From NS-11 sp036505795 (GTDB lineage Bacteria; Nitrospirota; Nitrospiria; Nitrospirales; NS-4), in assembly GCA_036505795.1 (NCBI GenBank), contig DASXSU010000055.1, positions 1-25,966 of the forward strand: 25,966 bases of DNA. Reading direction: 5' to 3'. The notes beneath the pieces are model-generated. The model worked only from the letters and a program-made list of their open reading frames with translations, had not been told where the DNA came from and did not search any database. A program made the translations under genes and the position numbers. Below, piece after piece: positions 8,063-15,229 of the stretch (positions are counted from its first letter, which is position 1; the number at the start of each line of letters is the position of its first letter).

Positions 8063-8260
8063 TTACCGCTGGCAGGGAGTCTCCTGCGGCCTCTCTCGCT
8101 TGATCTCACTCGTATGCTGTCGTTGAACCGACTTCACTTCGGGAAGGGCGAGTGGATTCACCACGCCGTCGTATCGCTCGAGCGGGCGAGGGTCATGAAA
8201 AGCCCACACTCCCCCACCTCCAAGCAACATCCCCATACATACGCCAATAAGTATCTTCAT
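8063..8260 (-). CDS. Small exported hypothetical protein
   Basis: This 65-residue protein has an N-terminal signal-peptide-like segment (KILIGVCMGMLLGGGGVWA, residues 2-20) with probable cleavage after WA, leaving a 45-residue mature peptide rich in P, R and E. GGAGGGG upstream of ATG 8260 is a strong Shine-Dalgarno. No family is recognised and there are no catalytic residues to point to. An ACGCC-AAA-GGCGT palindrome lies about 50 nt upstream (8308-8320) and could be an operator or a leader hairpin. Confidence 0.6.
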   Translation of the reverse strand: MKILIGVCMGMLLGGGGVWAFHDPRPLERYDGVVNPLALPEVKSVQRQHTSEIKRERPQETPCQR

Positions 8261-8588
8261 ATCCCCTCCTGCTCTTCACGACATCCGGTTGACACACCCA
8301 TGGATTTACGCCAAAGGCGTGGCAAGGTAAATTCCCCATGAGTGTAATCACCTAGCCTATAGTTGCTACGCTCAACCACACCACTTGGGGTGTTTTTAGT
8401 GATAATAATCAAATAGATACGGGATGGCCGCGGTTTTAGGGCGGCGCGCGCAGTTATTACTCGATAACGTCAGGGCGGAGCATTATCTCTAAAATAGGCG
8501 CGGAGCCTATGCCTCAGGCGGGAGAGTCATGCTATTATTACGTAAGTGTCTGTATACCAATAACCCCTGATCCGGACCCTGAGCGTGC
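8261..8588. other. Intergenic region upstream of the 8260 gene
   Basis: No gene is seen. It contains the small palindrome ACGCC-AAA-GGCGT (8308-8320), a short stem followed by T5 (ACACC...GGTGTTTTT, near 8380-8396) with no plus-strand gene before it, a GC-rich patch around 8440, and the minus-strand terminator of the next gene at 8491-8510. Confidence 0.5.
8491..8510 (-). terminator. Intrinsic terminator of the 8589-8801 gene
   Basis: Read on the minus strand, ATAGGC-TCCGC-GCCTAT forms a 6-bp stem directly followed by TTTT. It lies about 80 nt after the stop of the 70-residue gene, as expected for an intrinsic terminator. Confidence 0.55.
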
Positions 8589-8801
8589 TTATAATCGAGG
8601 TTCGGTGTCTATGTCGGACGTCAGCCTGCGGGCCTCTTCGAACAAAGCGTTCATTCGGTCGGTGCTGGCGCTGTCATACGGCTTCAGGTCACCATTGTCC
8701 CAGAACTTAAGGATCTGACGGAGGAGGGCAACAAGCTGCAAGCGTCGTTTTTCGGAACGGTCGTAGGCGGCATGTACTCTAGCGAAGGCTTTGTCGTCCA
8801 T
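8589..8801 (-). CDS. Small helical hypothetical protein
   Basis: This 70-residue soluble protein starts MDDKAFARVHAAYDRSEKRR and is rich in charged residues, predicted largely helical. No membrane segment, cysteine or recognisable domain is present. ATG 8801 is chosen over an upstream TTG/ATG pair because GGAGG lies 6 nt before it. It has its own predicted promoter (TATAAT at 8843-8848) and terminator (8491-8510), which supports a real monocistronic gene even though no family is known to me. Confidence 0.6.
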   Translation of the reverse strand: MDDKAFARVHAAYDRSEKRRLQLVALLRQILKFWDNGDLKPYDSASTDRMNALFEEARRLTSDIDTEPRL

Positions 8802-8842
8802 TTTTTCCTCCATCAATCCCCTTGCTTCAACGGCATGTGCAG

Positions 8843-8848
8843 ATTATA
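8843..8848 (-). promoter_or_regulatory. Consensus -10 box for the 8589-8801 gene
   Basis: A perfect TATAAT on the minus strand lies 42 nt upstream of ATG 8801. The -35 region 17 nt further up is poor (CGTGAG), so the promoter may depend on an activator. Confidence 0.45.
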
Positions 8849-8928
8849 GCCCTCTTCTGCTTGACCTCACGTATAGTAAATAATGGCTCCTTTAGATCTT
8901 CGCCACTATCGTTTGCGGTAACGCATCT

Positions 8929-9165
8929 TTAGGAATTGGGGGAGCTGGCATTCTTGCTGTCGGCGAAGCGTTGCGCCTCCGCCTCCGTCTTAAACCAGCC
9001 GTACTCCGTCAGCCCGTCTGACACTTGATAGCCTCCTGGCAGAAATCCTGTGATCCTCGCCGGAATCACGTGGTAGGGCCGTACCATGGCTCGATGGGTC
9101 TCGCAGAGGATCTTTGCATGGATCCCACGGGGATCGACTTCGCAACCGCACGATTCGCGTTTCAT
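8929..9165 (-). CDS. Small hypothetical protein with aromatic strand-helix tail
   Basis: This 78-residue soluble protein starts MKRESCGCEVDPRGIHAKIL. It has CGC near the N-terminus and CETH at 21-24, possibly a small metal site. The C-terminal half, from GYQVSDGLTEYGWFKTEAEA to FADSK, reads as a beta-hairpin followed by an amphipathic helix. ATG 9165 has GAGGA 7 nt upstream. The promoter region holds a 19-bp palindrome, so the gene is probably under a dedicated repressor or activator. The family is unknown; the WFKTEAEAQRF pattern recurs in similar form in other small proteins of this window. Confidence 0.6.
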   Translation of the reverse strand: MKRESCGCEVDPRGIHAKILCETHRAMVRPYHVIPARITGFLPGGYQVSDGLTEYGWFKTEAEAQRFADSKNASSPNS

Positions 9166-9187
9166 AGCGATTCCTCAATTGTTTGTG

Positions 9188-9225
9188 ATGTAACCAATGG
9201 TTACATAGGAGCCGTCTCTAGTCAA
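9188..9225 (-). promoter_or_regulatory. Palindromic operator overlapping a promoter
   Basis: ATGTAACC-AAT-GGTTACAT (9188-9206) is a perfect 8-bp inverted repeat with a 3-nt centre, typical in size of a dimeric helix-turn-helix repressor site. On the minus strand TTGACT (9220-9225) would place a -10 at about 9197-9202, inside the palindrome. The -10 sequence is poor. The site lies 23 nt upstream of ATG 9165. The cognate regulator is not identifiable here. Confidence 0.55.
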
Positions 9226-9337
9226 GACACATAAAGACACACGAACGTCGTGCAAAATCACTTGTGCGTAACGCGCCGCCGAATAAGCAGGCTTGGTTTG
9301 GTCGCCGCCTGCCTGGTGCGCACGGAAGAGGGTGCGC

Positions 9338-9346
9338 TGTTATAAT
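9338..9346 (+). promoter_or_regulatory. Extended -10 promoter
   Basis: TGTTATAAT is a consensus extended -10 element. No -35 is apparent. Transcription would start near 9352, practically at the GTG that opens the lipoprotein reading frame, so the message would have almost no leader. Confidence 0.5.
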
Positions 9347-9351
9347 TTATT

Positions 9352-9683
9352 GTGGATCGCAGCCGAGAAAGCTTATTTGAGCGGGTCATCGCCATCGGTC
9401 GTCATTTCTGTCTGTGTACAGTATTCGTACTGACAGGTTGCGCCTCGGAGCCGCTTCTCCAAAACTCCATGCTCACTGGCGCAGAGACTCCGCCGTTTCT
9501 GTCGCTGGCATGGATGCCACCTATGGCCCGTGGTGGTATCCGTATAATTATTATCTCTACGGGTCGCCTTACTTCTATCCAAGCCCGCTTCTGCGACCAT
9601 TTCCGTTAAGGCCATCGCACTCTCATTTTCACCCGGCGCCGCAGAACACGCCCAGCCCTCCGCAATTTCGGCGACGGCGGTAA
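9352..9683 (+). pseudogene. Frameshifted small lipoprotein gene
   Basis: The first frame (from GTG 9352) gives a signal sequence ending in a good lipobox, VLTGC at 26-30, then about 15 residues of lipoprotein-like sequence. The protein character then breaks down and continues in another plus frame as GPWWYPYNYYLYGSPY followed by a Pro/His/Arg-rich tail ending at 9683. Tyr/Trp/Pro-rich tails after a lipobox are common in small outer-membrane lipoproteins, so the two pieces probably belong to one gene with a one-base deletion (or equivalent) near 9500-9520. No slippery heptamer suggests programmed frameshifting. A sequencing error is possible. The start has no Shine-Dalgarno. Confidence 0.5.
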
Positions 9684-9853
9684 AGACTTCCTCCGGGAAA
9701 AGCACAAGGCGCTTAACTTTGTCAGTACTTTTGACGGGCGATTCGGCCATAATTGCGATTGCCAGCTAGGTCGCAATACAGCGACGCCGGTTATTCGGAG
9801 GCGCCTGAGACGACTGCGCTGAAGAAATCGCATCAATATTTTTGGAGGAGCGC

Positions 9854-10288
9854 ATGCTTGAAGCCAATTCGTCCTACGCCAAATATTTTCCAGCGCTGCT
9901 GAGTATCCTGCGGATCGTCACGGCCTTGCTGTTTATGCAGCATGGCCTGCAGAAAATCTTGGGCATGCCGCTCCCTCCGCCGAATGGGATGCCGCCTCTA
10001 TTGTCGCTCTTAGGTATTGCCGGCCTGCTTGAACTATTCGGTGGAGGACTCATGTTGGTGGGACTGTTTACACGGCCTGTGGCGTTCATCCTCTCCGGAG
10101 AAATGGCCGTCGCCTATTTTATGGCGCATGCGCCGCAAGGGTTCTGGCCGGTCCTGAACAAAGGGGAGTTAGCCGTACTGTATTGCTTCATCTTCCTCTT
10201 TTTCTGGGCAGCCGGCGGCGGGCCCTGGAGCCTCGATCAACTGTGGCAGCGCCAGGAGAGTTCGTCGCGATTGATGAAGGCAGCATGA
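9854..10288 (+). CDS. DoxX-family membrane protein
   Basis: This 144-residue protein has four predicted membrane helices (about 12-30, 52-73, 77-95, 109-127) and the DoxX hallmarks: the LRIVTALLFMQHGLQKILG start, a GxxELFGG segment in helix 2 and GEMAVAYFMAH in helix 3. DoxX proteins are small inner-membrane subunits linked to quinol-dependent or thiol-stress electron transfer; the exact reaction here is unknown. ATG 9854 has GGAGGAG 3 nt before it; a TTG at 9842 is rejected because it lies upstream of that Shine-Dalgarno. The ends converge with the next minus-strand gene, only 25 nt apart. Confidence 0.88.
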   Translation: MLEANSSYAKYFPALLSILRIVTALLFMQHGLQKILGMPLPPPNGMPPLLSLLGIAGLLELFGGGLMLVGLFTRPVAFILSGEMAVAYFMAHAPQGFWPVLNKGELAVLYCFIFLFFWAAGGGPWSLDQLWQRQESSSRLMKAA

Positions 10289-10313
10289 AGCTTCGCTGCA
10301 TCCGTATTGGACC

Positions 10314-10853
10314 TCAGGTTTTAGGTAAGAGCTGACTTACCCCCCATAGAAGAAAGAGGCCATAGACGATGCCAAAAAATAACGGGAAACTGATCTCGCG
10401 GCGCGCCCACCACTGACGATGTTGACGAATCGCCCACGAGGGCGAAATAGTCGGGGGATCACAGCTGGGCTGTTCTAATGGCATATGTTGATCACGAAAT
10501 CGATGGAGATCCACAAATAATTTTGCCGTGCGCCACCTTCCGGATTCTTCAATTCCCCGCAGCCGCCATTCCCAGATGAAATTCTGGGTCGAAAAGCGTC
10601 CGAGCACGATCGCCATCTGCACTGACATGAGCATCCCGAACAAGCAAAGAATGATGATCAAAATGCTAAAGATGATGGTTGCGGGTTCCCGAGCGAGAAG
10701 GAATCCCATGGCCGCGACAAAAATCGAATTGGCAGTCAAATAATCGGAGAGGAGGCTGTGGTAGTCACGGATGCCCGAGGTCCAGAGCGTGACAAGAGTC
10801 TCGTACGTGCTGTCAAGGTTGTGTGTCTCTAGCTCTTCAGGTGTCTGCCCCAT
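10314..10853 (-). CDS. Hypothetical inner-membrane protein
   Basis: This 179-residue protein has three likely helices: two forming a hairpin (about 42-55 and 58-84) and one at the C-terminus (about 153-174), with a long polar loop between containing WEWRLRGIEESGRWR. The plan (short soluble N-terminus, close helix pair, charged middle region, last helix) resembles RipA-like octameric membrane proteins, but I see no motif that proves it. The start ATG lacks a clear Shine-Dalgarno. It lies 33 nt downstream of a PEP-CTERM gene on the same strand and may be co-transcribed with it. Confidence 0.65.
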   Translation of the reverse strand: MGQTPEELETHNLDSTYETLVTLWTSGIRDYHSLLSDYLTANSIFVAAMGFLLAREPATIIFSILIIILCLFGMLMSVQMAIVLGRFSTQNFIWEWRLRGIEESGRWRTAKLFVDLHRFRDQHMPLEQPSCDPPTISPSWAIRQHRQWWARREISFPLFFGIVYGLFLLWGVSQLLPKT

Positions 10854-10886
10854 AGGCGGCCGGTGAGGCGGGATCAGACGTATGCG

Positions 10887-11492
10887 CTATGCGCTTCGCT
10901 TCCGCCACAGCGCCAGCCCCATCAGCCCAGAACCGAGCAATAGCGATGTGGCAGGTTCGGGGACTGGTTCAAGATCAGACTGCACGAGGACATTGAACAA
11001 AGGCGCGATCCTTGTGACGCCGTCACTGTTAAGAAAAAGGCCCGAGATGTCCTGTAAAGTGCCATCCTCTACAACCCTGGTCGCCGGTCCTACAAGCTCC
11101 AGCAGTATCACAGGAAGTCCACGCTCCGCCGCATCGGAGAAGAAGGTCAATGACCAACTCTGCGCCCCGGCCGGTGTCGCGACAGCCGACAGCACAACGA
11201 AGTCACTGGCAGTGCCATCCGGTTCAACCAGTGTGACAGCCGTATTGAAAGTGGCATTGTGGACCCCCGAACGAATACCGATAAAGGAAGTCACGCTGAC
11301 CGGTTCGTCGGCTTCGGCCAACAATCGGTCGAGCGGATTAAAGTTCGGGCTGGGGAACTCAATAGCTGTCCGCTCGTTGGGTGAGATGACAATCCGATCG
11401 GAATTTGAAGTCACCTGCGCCACAGCGTACGACGCCCCAAAGAAGAACCCACTTGCAACCAAGACAGACACGTACGCAGCGGATGGTCGCAT
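10887..11492 (-). CDS. PEP-CTERM surface protein
   Basis: This 201-residue exported protein has a signal peptide (about residues 1-26, ending SYAVAQ), a soluble beta-rich middle domain and a C-terminal sorting tail: VPEPATSLL, a hydrophobic helix (SLLLGSGLMGLAL) and a final basic WRKRSA. That is the PEP-CTERM signal recognised by exosortase, which cleaves and moves the protein to the outer surface or exopolysaccharide. ATG 11492 is preferred to the TTG four codons earlier because GGAGGGG lies immediately before it. It follows a second PEP-CTERM gene, with a hairpin between them. No exosortase gene is in the window. The middle domain is not recognised. Confidence 0.88.
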   Translation of the reverse strand: MRPSAAYVSVLVASGFFFGASYAVAQVTSNSDRIVISPNERTAIEFPSPNFNPLDRLLAEADEPVSVTSFIGIRSGVHNATFNTAVTLVEPDGTASDFVVLSAVATPAGAQSWSLTFFSDAAERGLPVILLELVGPATRVVEDGTLQDISGLFLNSDGVTRIAPLFNVLVQSDLEPVPEPATSLLLGSGLMGLALWRKRSA

Positions 11493-11514
11493 TTTCCCCT
11501 CCAAAGAACGGGAA

Positions 11515-11545
11515 GGCGGCTTAGGATCATGCGATCCTAGCCGCC
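11515..11545 (-). terminator. Hairpin between the two PEP-CTERM genes
   Basis: GGCGGCTTAGGATC and GATCCTAGCCGCC form a 13-bp stem with one bulged T and a 4-nt loop. On the minus strand it is followed by the pyrimidine-rich TTCCCGTTCTTT and then the Shine-Dalgarno of the second gene. It can act as a (partial) terminator, or stabilise the upstream message, setting different levels for the two proteins. Confidence 0.6.
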
Positions 11546-11565
11546 AAGCTCCCTAAAGATCGCTG

Positions 11566-12234
11566 TCAGGAATGAGCGTGCCGCCGCCAGATTACCAGCC
11601 CCGCCAGGCCTGTGCCGAGCAAAATCCACGTGGAAGGTTCGGGGACACCGCTCGCGGGTGGACCAATCGGCGCACCATTGATCGTGAAGACCAGGTTCGC
11701 CGGACCGCTACAACATTCGGTGTATTTCAAATCGAAGGCGAAGAGGCCCGCGGCTCCAGGGTTGTTGACGTTGAAGGGAGTGTTAACGAAGCCGGTCGGG
11801 CCGGGCGCGTTGACGACGAGCGAGGGCGTAAGCGCCGGGAAAGTCAGGACCACGCCGTCATCATGGCCGACCACAAAGGCATTTGCTCCCGCGTTCAAGA
11901 AGGTCTGTGCCGTGATCTCAAGGAAGATGTTGTCTGAAAACGCATTCGGGTTGAACCCGTTCTGCTGGTTGGTGAACGTCGGATTGTTCAGGAAAGTGTG
12001 TAGTGGCGTGGTGTCCGAGCTTCCCGTATTGAAGTTGATGTTCGGGCTGATGAAATCCGCGCTCGGCAGCGAGGCAGACGGCACAATGCCCGCATTACCG
12101 GAATCCGGGTCGTTCTGGATTACATGCACAGAGACATCGGCTTGAGCAGTTCCCGTCAAGAGTGCCCCGGCGAGAACAATGCCGGTGAGCCAACCAAAGA
12201 TAGTAGAAGTTTTACCTTTTCCCTGATTAATCAT
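11566..12234 (-). CDS. PEP-CTERM surface protein
   Basis: This 222-residue exported protein has a signal peptide ending LTGTAQA (about residue 32), a middle domain rich in N, F, T and G with a vicinal cysteine pair (YTECCSGPAN), and the sorting tail VPEPSTWILL plus a hydrophobic helix and WRRHAHS. The frame is open to 12342, but ATG 12234 is the start: GGAGG lies 5 nt upstream and the signal peptide then begins at the normal distance. The N/F/G-rich middle resembles PEP-CTERM proteins of extracellular matrix, without a named domain. A predicted promoter lies at 12287-12314. Confidence 0.88.
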   Translation of the reverse strand: MINQGKGKTSTIFGWLTGIVLAGALLTGTAQADVSVHVIQNDPDSGNAGIVPSASLPSADFISPNINFNTGSSDTTPLHTFLNNPTFTNQQNGFNPNAFSDNIFLEITAQTFLNAGANAFVVGHDDGVVLTFPALTPSLVVNAPGPTGFVNTPFNVNNPGAAGLFAFDLKYTECCSGPANLVFTINGAPIGPPASGVPEPSTWILLGTGLAGLVIWRRHAHS

Positions 12235-12286
12235 ACTAGCCTCCATTTGAACCATTCCTCGTTCAACCATTGTTCGCAAGGCTTTT

Positions 12287-12314
12287 CTTATAAAGCCCAT
12301 GAAAGCAGTAGCAA
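12287..12314 (-). promoter_or_regulatory. Predicted promoter of the PEP-CTERM pair
   Basis: On the minus strand, TTGCTA and TATAAG are separated by 16 nt, 53 nt upstream of ATG 12234. Each is close to the sigma70 consensus (4/6 and 5/6). Confidence 0.4.
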
Positions 12315-12342
12315 ACGAGATGCCACCGATCCTACTCTGCAA

Positions 12343-13125
12343 ACTAATTGATATCGCGTGAGTTTACGTAACCCGTTTATAAATAGTGCCTAATATCTTG
12401 ACACTCCGACCTCGACGTGTGAGCGGTGAAATAATAGAAGCTCTTAATATACTTACTGTTAGGGTACAGAGGCAGGGTATCTCCCGTGTCAAGCTACCCT
12501 TACAGCTTGCTAAAATTGCGTCTGTCACCATTTTCAACTGCGAGCCGCCGCTCGAAAAGGTTCACACCTACAACGGTGACTGGCACCATTATTTCAAAGA
12601 CTTCGACTTCAGTTCCTCAGTGCTCTTACAGTTACAAATCGCATGGCGGTCATGGCTACCATGCCCATAAGACCGAGGCACCGCAGAGCACAGCCCAGAC
12701 CGACAACGACGGCGCGGCTGGCGGCAACAGCTCTACCCTCAGGCCCGAAGCGTATTCCGGCTCGATACTCGTTGCGAGCACGATTGTCCAGGTGACACGC
12801 CTAGCTGTGCCGGATGCCTTGATTGAGATTCGGGCAACGGCCAAGGTGCAGCCAACCTCCTCGGGCAAAGGCACCTCGGGACAAAGCGACTCGCCGAGCC
12901 CGAAGGCGCGGTGGTGGTGGAAGACGTGGGTGGGGGCGGGATGGGCTTTCCATTCTGATCTTCGGGTCACTGTACAACCGCGCAACATGGTGCCTTGCTG
13001 TTCGCAAGTGGAAATCCCCAATAGTCCTATGATGCGATACTTGTGCATGTTTGTCGGTATCAGTCGAGTTGTGTCAGAGTCTGCCGTGAGTCAACTGTCA
13101 CAGAACACCCCCGGGAGGAAGAAAG
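12343..13125. other. Long region without a supported gene; possible decayed gene
   Basis: No intact gene is seen in about 780 nt. Around 12620-12880 one plus frame reads as plausible protein (pieces such as SHGGHGYHAH and VTRLAVPDALIEIRATAKVQ) with a high GC third position. From about 12840 a different plus frame becomes sensible, ending GAVVVEDVGGGGMGFPF and a stop near 12957. Neither has a Shine-Dalgarno-led start. This could be a frameshifted, decayed exported protein. The minus-strand frame at 12656-13048 lacks coding character. Confidence 0.3.
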
Positions 13126-13560
13126 ATGCACAAACTAGGACTCGGCATGGCGGTATTTGCCCTTGTGATCACTGTCGGCCTCCCCTGCTCCGCAGCACGC
13201 GACAAGAGCGGCGTCCTCAAAGCCAGTAATTTGATTGGTAAGAGAGTCCAAAGCACCGAAGGCAAAAAACTCGGGGAGATTAAAGATCTCGTGATCGACC
13301 CTTTCGACGGTGATATTCAATACGCGGTGCTGGATTTCGGAGGATTTCTTGGCCTCGGGGATAAATATTTCGCCGTCCCGTGGGAGGCCCTTCAGTTGAC
13401 GGGCGACCAAAAGGCGGTTGTCCTGGATGTGACCAAGAAAGATCTGAAGCAAGCCCCCGGCTTTGATAAACACAACTGGCCCGATTTAGGCAGCCGTGAG
13501 ACCGCGATCATCATTTATAAATTCTATGATGTGCCCGTGCCCGAAGATATGCTGCCATAG
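13126..13560 (+). CDS. Exported PRC-barrel protein
   Basis: This 144-residue protein has a cleavable signal peptide (about 1-24, ending PCSAA) followed by a PRC-barrel domain: SNLIGKRVQSTEGKKLGEI with the downstream strand DLVIDPFDGDIQYAVLDFGG and the AVPWEALQL element at about 86-94. PRC-barrels are small beta-barrels that bind RNA or protein partners; exported single-domain versions are common in environmental bacteria but have no defined role. The C-terminus adds about 40 residues with WPDLGSRETA. GGGAGGAAG lies 4-6 nt before ATG 13126. It is a stand-alone gene that converges on the outer-membrane barrel gene. Confidence 0.9.
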   Translation: MHKLGLGMAVFALVITVGLPCSAARDKSGVLKASNLIGKRVQSTEGKKLGEIKDLVIDPFDGDIQYAVLDFGGFLGLGDKYFAVPWEALQLTGDQKAVVLDVTKKDLKQAPGFDKHNWPDLGSRETAIIIYKFYDVPVPEDMLP

Positions 13561-13754
13561 GTTTTTCTGAGGGTGACGTGAACTCAGATGGCGATATGGC
13601 GCATGATTACGTGCCGCAGGCCCTAATATCCTGAATATCCTGACAGTTATTCTATAGAAGACTAGGCGCTGCTGATGGATAACGCATTGAAAACATTACC
13701 GTTTAAATAACGTTGGCAACTTGCCAGGATACTCCAGTCAGGGGAGATTTACGT

Positions 13755-13778
13755 AAAATACAAACCCGGCACGGGCTT
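13755..13778 (-). terminator. Intrinsic terminator of the RND-barrel operon
   Basis: Minus-strand AAGCCCG-TGC-CGGGTTT makes a 7-bp stem (one G-T) followed by TTTGTATTTT. It lies about 30 nt downstream of the barrel-gene stop at 13805, the expected place for the end of the operon. Confidence 0.65.
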
Positions 13779-13804
13779 TCTGAGGAGCCTGTCCGAGCGA
13801 AGCA

Positions 13805-15091
13805 TTAAAGATACGCGCGAAGTTCCACGAAGACGCCGGATAAGGTACGGAAGCTCCCGAAAAAGGAGATCGGCGGTCCATTAAAGATATCGGCACCCAT
13901 GTACCCGACCAGCCGATCCGTGAAGGAATAGCCAATCCTTGGCCGAATATAAAAATCATTCCGGTTCGCATTCCAAATGCCGAAAACTTCGGCTTCCCAT
14001 GTCCTGTTTAACCATGTCTGTCTCAGGCGCGCAGTCATCCCTTCCTGGACGCGGTCCTGTTGCTGGCGCAAAATAGCGTTCGCGAAAGTTGCTTGCCGGA
14101 GTAAGGGATCCGAAACCGACGACGGATCGACGAAGTCTGTAAGGATCCTCTGGAAAACCTGGACATTGAGATTTAAATCGTCCGTAAAGTTTCGATCGGC
14201 GCCAATGATATAAAACAGATATGGGCTGAGGTTCACATCACCCGCCTGCGTATGGACGAATACCGCCTCGCCTCGCACACCAAATCGACCGACACTGCGA
14301 GCGAAATCAACCCCGAAGGCGTGTATTCGACGGTGCTCGAGCACAAAATTCGTTTGAGTAACTGGGACGATGAGCGGCAGCACATCCAAGCCATAATAGT
14401 AGCTGGCGGACCAGTCCACGCTTGACGTTACCGTATCGACTTTCATCGCGAAGCCTTGATGGGTCCAATCACCGTCGTCACGTTTGTGCTCCGCGAAATG
14501 AAGGCCAGGGAAAGGGATGGGAACCGTGCTGGGATTGAAGACGGGTACCCACGCGAACGATAGGACTGAAGATGCCAGCGCCACATTCGCTTTGAGCGCC
14601 GGCGAGCCGATCCGTCGCTCATCCTCGGCCTTTGCCGAAAGGAGGGTAAAATCCTTCGGGGTTACGAGGTCGGTGGGATTGAGGCCATCGGCTCTTCCCC
14701 AAGCGATAATTTGCTTTCCGATCCGTAGGTCCACATTTTTGAGATAAATGTCCTGATAACCCTCAACCAATCGACCCTGCCAGTCCGGCGGGTCCCGCCG
14801 CAGATCCTGGTCGCTAATCCGCGCGACAACTTTTGCCGCCCCCCAGTCAGCAAATTTTGGCGAGAGTTCGGGCTGCAGCGTCAGTCCCGGCAGACTATGG
14901 TGATTATCGAACGTTTTCGAAGCAGAGAAATAATCTGCGCGGATATGGCCCCCGAAGCCTGTGAGCGTGCGCACGTCTGTATCAGAATTAGCTGAGGCAT
15001 CGAGTCCGCGTGCGTCTCCTTCCTGGCCGTAGCACGTAACCGACGCCAAGAGAAGTCCGATGGCAACACAGGCCGACCAGATGCAGCGCAT
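13805..15091 (-). CDS. Predicted outer-membrane beta-barrel (DUF1302/porin-like)
   Basis: This protein of about 428 residues has a signal peptide from MRCIWSACVAIGLL (cleavage near YGQ) and a mature part with many short alternating strands, aromatic girdles and turns rich in N, D and G, ending SGVFVELRAYL, as in outer-membrane barrels. The segments KQIIAWGRADGLNPTDLV and RRDPPDWQGRLVEGY resemble DUF1302-type barrels that accompany RND/LolA-like genes. The frame extends to ATG 15178, but that start would put 29 polar residues before the signal peptide; neither start has a good Shine-Dalgarno. It follows the RND-LolA gene on the same strand and ends at an intrinsic terminator. It is probably the outer-membrane exit or acceptor for the RND substrate; the family name is tentative. 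Confidence 0.75.
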   Translation of the reverse strand: MRCIWSACVAIGLLLASVTCYGQEGDARGLDASANSDTDVRTLTGFGGHIRADYFSASKTFDNHHSLPGLTLQPELSPKFADWGAAKVVARISDQDLRRDPPDWQGRLVEGYQDIYLKNVDLRIGKQIIAWGRADGLNPTDLVTPKDFTLLSAKAEDERRIGSPALKANVALASSVLSFAWVPVFNPSTVPIPFPGLHFAEHKRDDGDWTHQGFAMKVDTVTSSVDWSASYYYGLDVLPLIVPVTQTNFVLEHRRIHAFGVDFARSVGRFGVRGEAVFVHTQAGDVNLSPYLFYIIGADRNFTDDLNLNVQVFQRILTDFVDPSSVSDPLLRQATFANAILRQQQDRVQEGMTARLRQTWLNRTWEAEVFGIWNANRNDFYIRPRIGYSFTDRLVGYMGADIFNGPPISFFGSFRTLSGVFVELRAYL

Positions 15092-15229
15092 CTTTGTTTG
15101 TCTATACGCGAGCACGCCGGGCCGGGACTGTATGTCAGGGGTTAAACGCGCCAACGTATCATTCCAGTTCTTTGGCATAGCGTGCGACCATGGAATTCCC
15201 TGAGACGAAGAGTGTCGCCGGGGCGAATG

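Noticed and set aside
9373..9750. 125-codon minus-strand reading frame
   Set aside because: Antisense to the lipobox and Tyr/Pro-rich segments of the plus-strand lipoprotein remnant; no start signal.
12656..13048. 130-codon minus-strand reading frame
   Set aside because: Composition is antisense-like and there is no start signal; the plus strand reads better.
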